DNA from: NORP309 sp964352735
GTDB lineage: Bacteria > Pseudomonadota > Gammaproteobacteria > Xanthomonadales > Marinicellaceae
Length of the DNA stretch: 64,000 nucleotides
Assembly (NCBI GenBank): GCA_964352735.1
Contig: CAYGTC010000002.1
Span: 1 to 64,000 of the forward strand
Reading direction: 5' to 3'
Position 1 is the stretch's first letter; each line of letters starts with the position of its first letter. Positions 46,034 to 55,941 of the stretch are shown here, piece by piece. The notes beneath the pieces are model-generated. The model did no database searches and was not told where the DNA came from. It was given only the letters and a program-made list of their open reading frames with translations. The translations under genes and the position numbers were made by a program.

Positions 46034-48052
46034 TCAAATAAATGGCTTTCTTTTGACTGTAACCAACATCAAGAGAAATAAGGCTGTTAATGCATAAATA
46101 CTGAGAACAGGAACCATAATAGCACTGGTCTGTGATCCAAATGTCGCGTGATTATTCGAAGGATTGGCATCATCTGAAGTAGTGCTTGAAACACCGGCTT
46201 CAGCAGCAATGGTACCAAGTGTTGTGACTTGCGCTGTTAAGGTTATTTCTACAGTTTGACCGTTACTCAAATCACCCATTTGACATTCAACCAATCCTGC
46301 ATTTTCATTGCAAACAGCTAAATTTGATGTCGCATCAATAAATGTCATACGATCAAACAAATTAAGCGTTGCAATGGTGTCAATGGCTATTTCAGGACCA
46401 TTATTGGTAATTGTCACGGCATAAGTTAATATGTCTGACATTTGAGGATTTTGAGGTGTGACATTGAGATCAATCGATAAATCTGCACCCTCATCATCAT
46501 CGGTGATCGTCACTATGCCAACACCATCATTAATGGTAGCATTGGTCGATGAAGTTAACATTACTGAGAATTGTTCATCTTGTTCGATGGCATAATCACT
46601 TATAATATCCACTGTTATAGTTCCACTTAATTGCTTGGCAGGTATGCTGATGCTGCCACTGACAGCCACAAAATCAACATCTGATTCGGCGGTGGCTGCT
46701 ACCGTTTCATAATTCACTTCTACAATGCCAGAGGTTTCATTAGATAAGCTTATCGTTAACTCAACTTGCCTATTACCATCGTCGCCTTCAATAACATTAG
46801 CATCATTGATACTCACCGAAGGCTTACCATCATCATCAATAATGGTTCCTATGCCACTGTCATCGGCGATATTAACATTCATGGGGTTGGATAAATCAAC
46901 TGTAAAAGTTTCATTGCTTTCATCAGTATCATCGCCAGTAACTGCGATATCAATGACTTGTGTTGTTGTTAAAGCAGCAAAATTCACAATTCCTCCAGTG
47001 GTTGCGTAATCCACATCGGCGGTGGCATCAGCCTCATTGGTAACGTATTCCACTGATATTGGCAATTCGGACTGACCGGACAATGTCACATCAAAGTTCA
47101 TGGTAACTGTACTGCTTATATCACCTTCGATAACAGAAGTATCATTGACGCTGATGGCAGGTTGTGCATCATCATTGACAATGGTACCCACACCTGTTCC
47201 TGGGTCATTTGGATTGGACGTTGCATCGACTGGATCAAAGAAATCAATACCAAAAGTTTGATCGCCTTCAAAAACTTCGTCACCAATGACATCAATAGTT
47301 ATGGTCTGCATTGTCTCTGATGGATTAAATGTTAAAGTACCAGAGCTAACCACAAAGTCATTACCTGAAGTGGCCGTCATTGCAAAAGCCACATATTCGA
47401 CTGTGACCACAAAACTGGCCGCTTGGTTAAGAGTTACATCAAACACAAAAGGTGTGGTACCGGTATCACCCTCATTTTGACTGATGTCATTGATTCCATA
47501 CCGGATCGAAGAAATCATCGCAAAATCAGCGCCATTAAAATCCTCATCAGCAGTCAATGTTACATTGAAGAAATCGCTACCACTCACTAAATTATGTATA
47601 TAGCCTTCAGGGATGGTCGATGAATCCACCCTTACAGTGTAATTACCAACAGCAACAGCAGTAATTTCATAACTGCCCAATGCATCAGTGGTATCATTTG
47701 GTTCACCTGCATCAAAAAGCCCATTACTGTTCTCATCCAAATAAACCATCACACCCGCAATGCCAGGTTCGCCAGTATCCTGTAGGCCATTACTGTTACG
47801 ATCATTCCAAACCAAATCACCCATACTGGTATCGTTCAAGCGATATCCAAAATCTATGGTATTATTCGTATCGTCTGGGCTGATCATTACAGCGACTAAA
47901 TCATTGCCAGTTATTAATGTTGTATTGGTTGAAATAGTATTGGTATCTGTCACATTAATGAGGATTTGTGATTCGCCTGTGCTTGTCATGACAAAAAGCA
48001 CAGCAAACATCACAGTTTTGAATGATTGTTTAGACGTTATGAGTATTCTCAA
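46034..48052 (-). CDS. Secreted Calx-beta repeat surface protein with IPTL-CTERM-like tail
   Basis: 672 aa. Signal peptide (about 1-28), an SdrD/B-like domain (LVWNDRNSNGLQDTGEPGIA, about 75-150), three Calx-beta repeats (about 180-520; recurring SVNDTSVIEGD and SINDANVIEGDD), a DUF11-type domain (ADLSIDLNVTPQNP, about 530-630) and a C-terminal VPVLSIYALTALFLLML plus KRK. The tail resembles IPTL-CTERM sorting signals, with VPVLS in place of IPTLS. Such proteins are exported and probably sit on the cell surface; calcium binding is expected for Calx-beta. No sortase-like processing gene is in the window. Confidence 0.82.
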   Translation of the reverse strand: MRILITSKQSFKTVMFAVLFVMTSTGESQILINVTDTNTISTNTTLITGNDLVAVMISPDDTNNTIDFGYRLNDTSMGDLVWNDRNSNGLQDTGEPGIAGVMVYLDENSNGLFDAGEPNDTTDALGSYEITAVAVGNYTVRVDSSTIPEGYIHNLVSGSDFFNVTLTADEDFNGADFAMISSIRYGINDISQNEGDTGTTPFVFDVTLNQAASFVVTVEYVAFAMTATSGNDFVVSSGTLTFNPSETMQTITIDVIGDEVFEGDQTFGIDFFDPVDATSNPNDPGTGVGTIVNDDAQPAISVNDTSVIEGDISSTVTMNFDVTLSGQSELPISVEYVTNEADATADVDYATTGGIVNFAALTTTQVIDIAVTGDDTDESNETFTVDLSNPMNVNIADDSGIGTIIDDDGKPSVSINDANVIEGDDGNRQVELTISLSNETSGIVEVNYETVAATAESDVDFVAVSGSISIPAKQLSGTITVDIISDYAIEQDEQFSVMLTSSTNATINDGVGIVTITDDDEGADLSIDLNVTPQNPQMSDILTYAVTITNNGPEIAIDTIATLNLFDRMTFIDATSNLAVCNENAGLVECQMGDLSNGQTVEITLTAQVTTLGTIAAEAGVSSTTSDDANPSNNHATFGSQTSAIMVPVLSIYALTALFLLMLVTVKRKPFI

Positions 48053-48451
48053 AATTTATACCAACTTTATTATTTTCATTACAAATATGCGAATCAGTTT
48101 AAACCATTAGAGAGCTCAGCATAGCTAGATGACGAAAGAAAAAATAGAGATTGTTATCAAATTGAGGCAAAAATTGCAGGTAATAGCTGGCTATTGACCA
48201 GATTTTGATCAATTTTTACTCGTCACTGTAGTTATACTGAGGTCTCTATTAAAATCAGGCCGTACCAGATTGTTCTTATAAATTAATATTTTCAGCATTG
48301 AAATTTTCATTCGTAGTATTAAATTTAGAATAGTAAAGCTCAGTTTTACAGTATTCTAATATCCATTAAATTAATACTTATTAAATTCCATTTTTTGGTT
48401 TTTTTAACCGGGTACTTAGTTTAATATATTCCTTTTTTAATTGAGCCTTAT
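48053..48451. other. Divergent intergenic region, 399 bp
   Basis: Separates the leftward Calx-beta gene from the rightward gene at 48452, so it should hold promoters in both directions. No clear repeat, RNA or operator was seen. Confidence 0.45.
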
Positions 48452-49369
48452 ATGAGTGAAAATACATTATCTATTGATGCAAATTTAAAGGAATCTAGCC
48501 AAAATGACATAAACACTGAAAAACTATTAGAGTCTTTGTTAAAAGAAGTTGAGTTACTCTCTTTAGAGAACACTGAGTTAGCCATTGAAGAAAAATCAGT
48601 CAAAATATTTATTGAATTCTTTGATGGACAAGAAGCTGAAATACAACAGATTCTTGAATTTTTAAAACAAAATGACTTTGAAAACGCCCATGCTAATTTG
48701 TGGCTAGATTCTACTGGTGATACCTCTTTTTATAAAATGTACGATGAAAAACTCATGCATTTTGAATCTAAAAAAGATTATAGAGAACATATAGCCGACT
48801 CAGTATCATTGCCTGAAGAAAGCTTTGATTATGGTCGCCAGAGAACTGACCATACGTGCATGATAAGACTTAGGATAAAAGCAAAATCAAAGAGAAAGAT
48901 TATTCATGATACTTTTGCCAATTACATCGGAATGCTTGCCAAAGATAAGGAGACCTATGATAAATTTGTCAATGAATTTAATGCATTGATCAAGCCACAA
49001 TCAAAAGACAGTATCAGTTGGTTTGGTGACGGAGGCAATGGTGCACCTAAATCATTGATAAAAGGTTTGGTCTTTGTAAAAGAATTCGGTACCAGTTTGT
49101 ATCTGGGTTTTGACCTAACAGCTAGCCCTGATTTAGATTTTAAAGCAAGTGGGCGTTTTAACCTTTATAGTCCTGCCGAAAAACAATTTGCAGAATTATT
49201 TTATGTTTTTAAAGAGGTAGCCGGTGTTTCTAAAACTTGGATCAAAGTTCACCCAGGTGATAATATTGGATATGAATTTTATGGTTGTCACCCAGGTATG
49301 GGTGATAGTCCATCTCTTTGGAGCGACCCAGTGACCCCAGAACATTATTACTATGTTTTTCGGGGTTGA
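48452..49369 (+). CDS. Hypothetical protein, 305 aa
   Basis: Not recognised. Starts at ATG. An acidic, helical N-terminus (about 1-90) is followed by a mixed domain with ISWFGDGGNGAPKS and a C-terminal segment rich in aromatic and Gly/Pro residues (YEFYGCHPGMGDSPSLW). No signal or membrane segment. First of four small same-strand genes (to 51508) of unknown role, which looks like an accessory patch. Confidence 0.6.
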   Translation: MSENTLSIDANLKESSQNDINTEKLLESLLKEVELLSLENTELAIEEKSVKIFIEFFDGQEAEIQQILEFLKQNDFENAHANLWLDSTGDTSFYKMYDEKLMHFESKKDYREHIADSVSLPEESFDYGRQRTDHTCMIRLRIKAKSKRKIIHDTFANYIGMLAKDKETYDKFVNEFNALIKPQSKDSISWFGDGGNGAPKSLIKGLVFVKEFGTSLYLGFDLTASPDLDFKASGRFNLYSPAEKQFAELFYVFKEVAGVSKTWIKVHPGDNIGYEFYGCHPGMGDSPSLWSDPVTPEHYYYVFRG

Positions 49370-49461
49370 AAAACGAAAGTAATGTATTAATATTTGTTAA
49401 CTGATTTTATAGAGATTGGCTAACCAAATAAATAAGTAGAAAATAAATATAAGGTGTAAAA

Positions 49462-50190
49462 ATGGCATTAAGACCACAAAAAAGACAAGCGCTTGAATCA
49501 TTCTCTTATCTATGGAAGGTAGATGATGCAGACTGGTTTAATAACAGAAAGAACGACTGGAAAAGGTTACAAGCAGATATTTATTATGACTGTGAGCTGA
49601 GAGATATCAAGAAATATCAGGAATATTTTCTAAAAGGTAAGCTTGATGGTTATATTCCTGTAAGAATCCTTTTCTTTCTGACACCGATTGTAACTAAAGA
49701 GGATTCAGATGGTTTCTTTTATTCTGATGTTTTTCTCGACGAAGAACGAGAAAGAATAATTACGCATCCCTACACATGGAGAATTGAAAAGACGCAACAA
49801 GGTCATGAAATGGTAACCCGATACGTACGTTCATTTGCTGAATACAGACTGGCTGGTGGCACAAGTGACGTGGTATTGAATGACAAAATCATTTTCACCA
49901 CAGATAAATTTATAAAGTATTATTTCAAAAGCATTTCAGTCGGTGTACATACTTATTTTCCTGCGTATGATACGTTTGATTATTTTATTGAAGCACTGCC
50001 CTTAATGGAAGATAAAAATATTGTTAAAATGTATGGATCCACTAATTTTATTTTGGATTTGTTAAATATTGATCTCCCTGAAATCCTAAATGAAAAATCA
50101 TTTAACAAACCTGCAAAACTTCTAGCACAAAAATTTCTTGATCATAAGGATGAAATCATTAAGATTTTGAACACCTTGGATTTAACTTAA
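49462..50190 (+). CDS. Hypothetical protein, first of a tandem paralogue pair
   Basis: 242 aa, not recognised. Near-identical to the next gene over the first 150 residues (ALESFSYLWKVDDADWFNNR and later the shared TQQGHEMVTRYVRSF), then clearly different, with only a shared ending (LDHKDEII). AAGGTG precedes the ATG. Soluble, with many Tyr, Phe and Asp. The pattern of conserved front and variable back is what a recent duplication with diversification gives, as in immunity-protein arrays; no toxin gene is adjacent. Confidence 0.65.
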   Translation: MALRPQKRQALESFSYLWKVDDADWFNNRKNDWKRLQADIYYDCELRDIKKYQEYFLKGKLDGYIPVRILFFLTPIVTKEDSDGFFYSDVFLDEERERIITHPYTWRIEKTQQGHEMVTRYVRSFAEYRLAGGTSDVVLNDKIIFTTDKFIKYYFKSISVGVHTYFPAYDTFDYFIEALPLMEDKNIVKMYGSTNFILDLLNIDLPEILNEKSFNKPAKLLAQKFLDHKDEIIKILNTLDLT

Positions 50191-50285
50191 TAAATCTTAC
50201 TCAATAATTTTATATATAGAAAACAATCAATATGAATAATATAAATACCTTTATTCACTAAAGATCAAACACTGGAGGTTTTGTA

Positions 50286-51026
50286 ATGACATTAAGACCG
50301 CAAAAACGACAAACACTTGAATCGTTCTCTTATCTATGGAAGGTAGATGATGCAAAATGGTATCAAAATAGAAAGAACGACTGGAAAAGGTTACAGGCTG
50401 ATATTTATTATGACTGTGAGCTGAGAGATATAAAGCAAGATCAGGAATATTTTCTAAAAGGTAAGCTTGATGGTTATATCCATGAAAATACCCTTTTCTT
50501 TCTTACACCGATTGTAACTAAAGAGGACTCAGACGGTTTCTTTTATTCTGATGTTTTTCTCGACGAAGAACGAGAAAAAATAATTACGGAACCCTACACA
50601 TGGAGAATTGAAAAGACTCAACAAGGTCATGAAATGGTAACCCGATACGTGCGTTCGTTTGTCGAATACAGGCTGGCTGGTGGCACAAGTGATGTGGTGT
50701 TGAATGACAAAATCATTTTCACGCCAAATGATTTTGTAAAACAATACATCCGTGATTCATTATCTATATTTAAAGGTAGGGGTTCATATTCACCTGCTAT
50801 AGATACATTAGACTTTTTTATGGACTCTTTACCGTTATTAACGGATAAATGTGTTGTTCAAATGTATGATGAGCCAAATATACTCCTTTCTATTCTGAAC
50901 GAAGGCTGTGAGATAATCTTAGGAAATGAGCCTAGCCACCCCTCCGCCAAATTTCAAGCACAACAATTACTTGATCATAAAGATGAAATTATCGCAATTT
51001 GGGAGACACTTGATGATACTAAATAG
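50286..51026 (+). CDS. Hypothetical protein, second of a tandem paralogue pair
   Basis: 246 aa, paralogue of the gene 95 bp upstream. The first 450 bases are almost the same, including many silent positions, so the copy is recent; the last 90 residues differ (for example SLSIFKGRGSYSPAIDTLDF). It has a strong ribosome site (GGAGG) before ATG. Function unknown. Confidence 0.65.
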   Translation: MTLRPQKRQTLESFSYLWKVDDAKWYQNRKNDWKRLQADIYYDCELRDIKQDQEYFLKGKLDGYIHENTLFFLTPIVTKEDSDGFFYSDVFLDEEREKIITEPYTWRIEKTQQGHEMVTRYVRSFVEYRLAGGTSDVVLNDKIIFTPNDFVKQYIRDSLSIFKGRGSYSPAIDTLDFFMDSLPLLTDKCVVQMYDEPNILLSILNEGCEIILGNEPSHPSAKFQAQQLLDHKDEIIAIWETLDDTK

Positions 51027-51070
51027 AGTCTTTAATAATCAATCAAATCTTATAGAATCAGGAGTATTTA

Positions 51071-51508
51071 ATGTCGAATTATTTATCATGCCTTATTGAT
51101 TGTGAGTCTGTTGAATTAGCACAGCAGATTTGTAAGTTACTCGATCGTAATTCGCGTCCTCTATTTGAGGAGGATGTTCTTGATGGTGAGGCTGAATATT
51201 ATATTGTTATTGAAAATATTGAATTTCCTAGTATCTTGTTAATTATTGAAAATAGCCTATTTGTCAATTGGGAGAATAAGGATAGATTTGATTTTAGTCA
51301 ATTAATGCCAATATTCAGCCTACCAGGTCTTTGTTTATCACTTGCACACGAAATGGATTCCTACATTGGTAGTGGAGATGATGACGAGGATGAACAAGGT
51401 AGATACTGGTTTATGGAAAACCAACAAATAGAATCCTGTAATGCCAGAGATTTAAGTAAAAGTAAGTTTACTACTGAATTAGAATTGTTAAATAGAGTAA
51501 ATGAATAA
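51071..51508 (+). CDS. Hypothetical acidic protein, 145 aa
   Basis: Not recognised. Small, acidic, soluble, with a GSGDDDEDEQGRYWF segment near residue 100. It starts at ATG after AGGAG, 44 bp past the previous gene, so it is probably co-transcribed with it. Size and charge are like those of immunity proteins, but this is only a resemblance. Confidence 0.6.
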   Translation: MSNYLSCLIDCESVELAQQICKLLDRNSRPLFEEDVLDGEAEYYIVIENIEFPSILLIIENSLFVNWENKDRFDFSQLMPIFSLPGLCLSLAHEMDSYIGSGDDDEDEQGRYWFMENQQIESCNARDLSKSKFTTELELLNRVNE

Positions 51509-51672
51509 ATGCTTTGCTTAATTTTTAGTTCACAATAAATGGAGAGTTAGGAGGTAAGTTGAGTGCAGAGGGTGTTATGATATGATTATTGGTAGCGAAT
51601 TAAATACGAAAAGGCTGGTGATCGGATGTTGATTTCTGTTCAAACCCCAAATGTAAATTGAGAGACTGAATA

Positions 51673-51978
51673 ATGGATAAATCCTCTTGGAAAATAGATG
51701 ATCCTAATTGGATTGAGCGTCAAACAAAAAAAACGCCATTGATTACTCAGGCAATAAAACTTCTATCTTTTTGTGTATTACTATTCATGTGTCCATCGAT
51801 CATGGCAACAGGCTTACCAAATTCAGTTCCATCTAGTGTATTAGGTCCAATTGGAGCTGTGATGATTTTTATTTTCCTAATATTTTTACTTATTTGTTAT
51901 GGAATATATTATGGCATTTTTGTAGAAGGTAAAAATAAAAGAAGCTCAAGTGATATTAATAATTCAGATGAAGAATAA
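51673..51978 (+). CDS. Small membrane protein, 101 aa
   Basis: Two membrane helices at about residues 23-44 and 56-80 with a short loop, then a polar tail (KNKRSSSDINNSDEE). The N-terminus, SWKIDDPNWIERQTKK, resembles the front of the tandem paralogues (LWKVDDADWFNNRKND), a hint of a common partner or origin. Function unknown. ATG start. Confidence 0.55.
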   Translation: MDKSSWKIDDPNWIERQTKKTPLITQAIKLLSFCVLLFMCPSIMATGLPNSVPSSVLGPIGAVMIFIFLIFLLICYGIYYGIFVEGKNKRSSSDINNSDEE

Positions 51979-52169
51979 TATTTAAACCTCTAAGGATTTA
52001 AGTGTAATAGAATTTGTTTGCAGATGATGTTTTTGTGAAGCTCCATGAAAAGGGGGGTTCGTGTTTAACTTTGAATAGATGTCTTTCTGTTTCTCAGAAC
52101 CCAAAGAGAATTAATAAGTTTTATTCTATTAATTAAAACAAAATTTAAGGAAATATAAGAGTGATTTAA

Positions 52170-52289
52170 ATGAGCTACAAAAAAATAATACCATTAATTC
52201 TAATAATCTTGATATTAAGTATGGTGAGTTGCCTAAAAGAACATAATGCAAAAATAGTGCTTAATCTAGTCAGTGGTACAGGTACTTAA
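52170..52289 (+). pseudogene. 5' stub of a lipoprotein gene cut by an IS66 remnant
   Basis: 39 codons: a lipoprotein signal (PLILIILILSMVSC, lipobox SMVSC) followed by 18 residues and a stop that lies inside the IS66 frame. The lipoprotein was probably longer before insertion. AAGGAAAT lies upstream of the ATG. Confidence 0.45.
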
Positions 52290-53037
52290 AGAGCCAGGTA
52301 AAAAAGCACAAACCAAAAGCTATATGTGGGTACAACGTGCAGGCAATAATATCATATTCAACTATAATCCATCGCGCAGTGCAGAAATTGTTGATGGTTT
52401 ATTACAAGATTACAACGGCGCAATAATGACTGATGGTTATTCAGCATATGATAAGATAACCACAAAACATAAAATCCCCCACCTTGTTTGTTGGGTACAT
52501 GCCAGGCGGTACTTTATGAAAGTATTACAGCTAGGTGAAAACAAAGCAGCTACTCAAATGGTAGAGTTAATAGGTCGATTATATGCCATCGAAAAACAGC
52601 TCAAGGATAAACGCTCCGATATTATTGAAGAGGTACGGCAAGAAAAAAGTAAGCCGATATTACAAGACATAAAAAAACTATTGGATAACATATTACATTC
52701 AACAGCCCCAAGTGGGGCAATGGATGCTGCATTGAATTATTTATACAACCAATGGCCTAAGCTAACCAAATATATTGAAGACGGCCATTATCCGATAGAC
52801 AACAACGCCGCAGAAAATGCCATACGGCCATTTGTTATCGGACGAAAGAATTGGTTATTCTCAAACTCTCAATCTGGAGCCAAAGCCAGTGCCAATCTAT
52901 ATTCCATAATCGAGACAGCTAAAGCTCATGGAATCAATCCGCAAGAATATCTGACTCATATTTATAGGGAATTGCCCAAAGTTGAGTCTGTTGAGGATTA
53001 TGAAAAATTATTACCAGAAAATTATAAATCTGTATAG
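52273..53037 (+). pseudogene. IS66-family transposase, 3' half only
   Basis: 254 codons matching the C-terminal half of IS66 TnpC, about half the usual length (510-530). Visible: LKEPGKKAQTKSYMWVQRAG, MTDGYSAYDK (an Asp of the catalytic set), the CWVHARRYF zinc/His region, and DNNAAENAIRPF followed by GRKNW with the catalytic Glu. The front half and the accessory genes tnpA/tnpB of IS66 are missing; the frame is closed by TAG at 52267. A dead element. The 110 bp after it may hold the rest of its right end, but I could not define a terminal repeat. Confidence 0.85.
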
Positions 53038-53148
53038 GGTGTCGTTACTTTGACGGGTACGATTGTTGGTATCTTTTTAACAAATATCCTTTAGATTTTT
53101 TGAATAAGCCCCACTTCATGGAGTTATTATTCATTATTTTTTGGTGTC

Positions 53149-53829
53149 ATGATCTATATTCTGGTTGTTTTGCTCATTATTCTTATCGTATTCGGCCCTA
53201 ATTTGTGGGTTAAATATGTACTTAATAAATACCATGAGCCTATGGAATCTTTGCAAGGCACGGGTGGAGAGTTGGCTTTACATTTGATTGAACGATTTAA
53301 GTTGGATGGCGTTCAATTAAAAAAAGGTGCTGAGGATGAAGATTATTATGATCCGCAAAATAAAGTGGTGTGCTTGAGCCCCGAAGTCTACGAAGGCAAA
53401 TCCCTTTCTGCAGTAGCAGTGGCCGCCCATGAAGTGGGCCATGCCATACAGTTCTATAGAGAAGAACCAGTCAGCCATTTACGAAAAAAATACTTACCAA
53501 AAGCGTTTATTATTCAAAAATTTGGCACCTATTTCATCATGGCCTCCCCTTTGGTCGGATTGATTTTTAGGTTACCACAGTTAACTTTATTGACCATTTT
53601 TGTTGGCATATTGACCATGCTGGTATCGGTGTTGATGTATGTTGCCATATTGCCAGAAGAATACGACGCCAGCTTTAATAAAGCCTTGCCCATTTTATCT
53701 GAAGGATACATTGAAGAGCAACACTTACCAATTATCAGAAAAATCTTGAAAGCCTGTGCCCTCACCTATGTTGCTGCATCTCTGGCTGATATTTTACGGT
53801 TGTGGCAATGGATACGTTTTATCAGATGA
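53149..53829 (+). CDS. Membrane zinc metallopeptidase, YugP/DUF2268-like 'neutral zinc metallopeptidase'
   Basis: 226 aa. N-terminal membrane helix (2-17), zinc motif HEVGH (H94, E95, H98) in AVAAHEVGHAIQFY, two more helices at about 125-165, and a later Glu/Asp in LPEEYDASFNKA that would complete the site. This is the YugP-type family of inner-membrane zinc peptidases with unknown substrates. ATG start after a weak ribosome site; convergent with mtrB. Confidence 0.85.
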   Translation: MIYILVVLLIILIVFGPNLWVKYVLNKYHEPMESLQGTGGELALHLIERFKLDGVQLKKGAEDEDYYDPQNKVVCLSPEVYEGKSLSAVAVAAHEVGHAIQFYREEPVSHLRKKYLPKAFIIQKFGTYFIMASPLVGLIFRLPQLTLLTIFVGILTMLVSVLMYVAILPEEYDASFNKALPILSEGYIEEQHLPIIRKILKACALTYVAASLADILRLWQWIRFIR

Positions 53830-53850
53830 TTATTTACTAATGATGAATAA

Positions 53851-55941
53851 TCAGAATTGATATCTGGCTTGAAAACTGATCAGCCAAGCATCATAGTTAG
53901 GTGCTTGAGTCCCCAACAATAATATTTCATCAAGTGAATCGGCAGCAATGCCATCAAGCGCAAAGTCATTGCTAGAGAATTTCTCATATTGTGCATTGAT
54001 GCTATATGCCCAATGACTGTTGGTTTGGTAATTCAAATATAAACGAACATTGTCCAAATTCGTTATTATGTCAGGGAAAGGTTCTTCATTAATGGATGTT
54101 GTTACGCTGATGAGGCCTGTTGAATCTGACGCAATATAGTCCAGACCAAAATGTGTGTTTTTACTCAATTCGCTAGAAATACCGAAACCGAATGAGTCAA
54201 TACTGTCTTTGGTCATACCCGTCCATGGTTGATCATTGATGCTGATGGCATTGGTTAATAAGGCATCAATTGTCACCCTGTTATAAAATGCGTTGAGTTG
54301 AATTTTGTTGTGAATTGCATAATTTAAATCAATATTATAACTTTGTTCATTGCTGTTTTGTAAGCCTAATGGTGATCGCCTGAAATCATCATCAGCATAA
54401 TAATAACTGAAATTAAGCCCCAGCCGATCTGTTGGATTGTAATCAAATTGAACTAGCGCCTTATCCCTTATCCTGTCGGCTTGATTAAATTTACGCAATA
54501 AAGGATGATCAATGGGTCCGCCATCATTTGCTTGATTGTATGTTGATACATCTCGGTCAGAACTTTCAATTTTCACACGCACATGTGCTGTCGCGTTGGG
54601 AATAATACTGGCTTCTGCCCATAATGTGTTTTCGATGGAGCGGGTAATTTCTTGCAATGTGCGATCAAAGTCTAAGTGTTTTATTCCAGCACTGAAAGTA
54701 GTGTTTCGATGTGCTTTATAAAGCAGATCAAAAGAATATTGTTTTTTGTCATAACTGTATGGTCTGTTGAGCCGATCACCAGGTAAGAACAGATCAGTAA
54801 TGACTGGGGAATACAACTCAACTGGGGTCTTATTGTCTCTCTCGTTAACTTTGGCACGAGCGGTCAATGTCAATTTTCGGCTTGGGCGAATGCTTAATTT
54901 ACCACTCAGATTTAAATTTGCCGTATTCAGTTGACCGTTTAGAGACGATCTGGGAACAACAAGATCGTTAAATGAAGGGTTGATTGAATAAGGAAGAAAA
55001 TCGTTATTTTGCTGAGCTCTTCCCAAAGATACCTGCCCTGACATCCGCAACTTTGGTGAGACTGCAAATGCCCCTTTAACACTGAACTGATAAAAATTAT
55101 TGTCAGGTTCAAGAGAGGACCTCAATACTTGTGTATCGCTGTCAGAAACAAATGGATTTTGCCAAGTGATACTGTTGAATGAATTATTAAACCACGATCC
55201 AAAAGCACTGAATTGCACATGACTGCGTTTACCATTCCATGACAACCGCATGTCAATTTGATCGGTATTGAAATTAACCGGTGCAGCGAAGGTACTGCTA
55301 TTGAACAAAAACAAACCACCACTGAATGGTCTGGTGCCTTTTTTTCTTTGGTTTTGATAATCGATTTGGTATTGCCAATTGCTGTCGATTTTATAGGTTA
55401 TGCCCGCATCAAATATTTGCCTTTGGGTTTTTAACGGTACATCGCGAAGTGAGGATGCCAATTCGCTGAAATCTTGGGTTGTTGCGCCTGATACCCAATT
55501 TTCAGGTAAACGCAAATCATTACCGTCTACAGTTATAAATGGGCTGCGACTTTCATTGCCACGGTATCTGGTTATGGTATTCAACCCAAGGCGTAATTGG
55601 TATGCCCCCTGTTTTCCTGTATCCAATTCAATGCGACCATTATCTCTGCCAATATTATCAGCATAAAGATTAAAATACACACCATCATCTTTACGATAAT
55701 GCAATGCACCACCAATTGATAAGTAAAAGCCAGTGTCATCTATGCCTCGATAACTGATATAGCGCAAATTATCTTCATTAGAATAATCAAAACCCAATGT
55801 GAAATTACCATACCAGCCTTCAATGCTTGGGCACAATTTACATTTCCACTTTTTGAATTGAGTATCATTTGCCCTGACAGTAGTATTCAGTGACATAAAT
55901 GCAAAAATCAATAAGAGGTGAATGTTTTTTTTCATCATCAT
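53851..55941 (-). CDS. mtrB: MtrB/PioB-family decahaem-associated outer-membrane porin
   Basis: 696 aa. Signal peptide (about 1-24) and the family CxxC near the start (C34-K-L-C37), followed by a beta-barrel of repeated amphipathic strands ending in Phe (RYQF), as required for outer-membrane insertion. MtrB/PioB wraps the decahaem MtrA so that electrons cross the outer membrane. The start codon overlaps the mtrA stop (TAATG), so the two are co-translated. No MtrC-like outer cytochrome follows; the peptidase gene converges on it. Confidence 0.88.
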   Translation of the reverse strand: MMMKKNIHLLLIFAFMSLNTTVRANDTQFKKWKCKLCPSIEGWYGNFTLGFDYSNEDNLRYISYRGIDDTGFYLSIGGALHYRKDDGVYFNLYADNIGRDNGRIELDTGKQGAYQLRLGLNTITRYRGNESRSPFITVDGNDLRLPENWVSGATTQDFSELASSLRDVPLKTQRQIFDAGITYKIDSNWQYQIDYQNQRKKGTRPFSGGLFLFNSSTFAAPVNFNTDQIDMRLSWNGKRSHVQFSAFGSWFNNSFNSITWQNPFVSDSDTQVLRSSLEPDNNFYQFSVKGAFAVSPKLRMSGQVSLGRAQQNNDFLPYSINPSFNDLVVPRSSLNGQLNTANLNLSGKLSIRPSRKLTLTARAKVNERDNKTPVELYSPVITDLFLPGDRLNRPYSYDKKQYSFDLLYKAHRNTTFSAGIKHLDFDRTLQEITRSIENTLWAEASIIPNATAHVRVKIESSDRDVSTYNQANDGGPIDHPLLRKFNQADRIRDKALVQFDYNPTDRLGLNFSYYYADDDFRRSPLGLQNSNEQSYNIDLNYAIHNKIQLNAFYNRVTIDALLTNAISINDQPWTGMTKDSIDSFGFGISSELSKNTHFGLDYIASDSTGLISVTTSINEEPFPDIITNLDNVRLYLNYQTNSHWAYSINAQYEKFSSNDFALDGIAADSLDEILLLGTQAPNYDAWLISFQARYQF

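Noticed and set aside
53038..53148. Right terminal repeat of the IS66 element
   Set aside because: No partner copy exists at the left (front half lost), so an end could not be defined.
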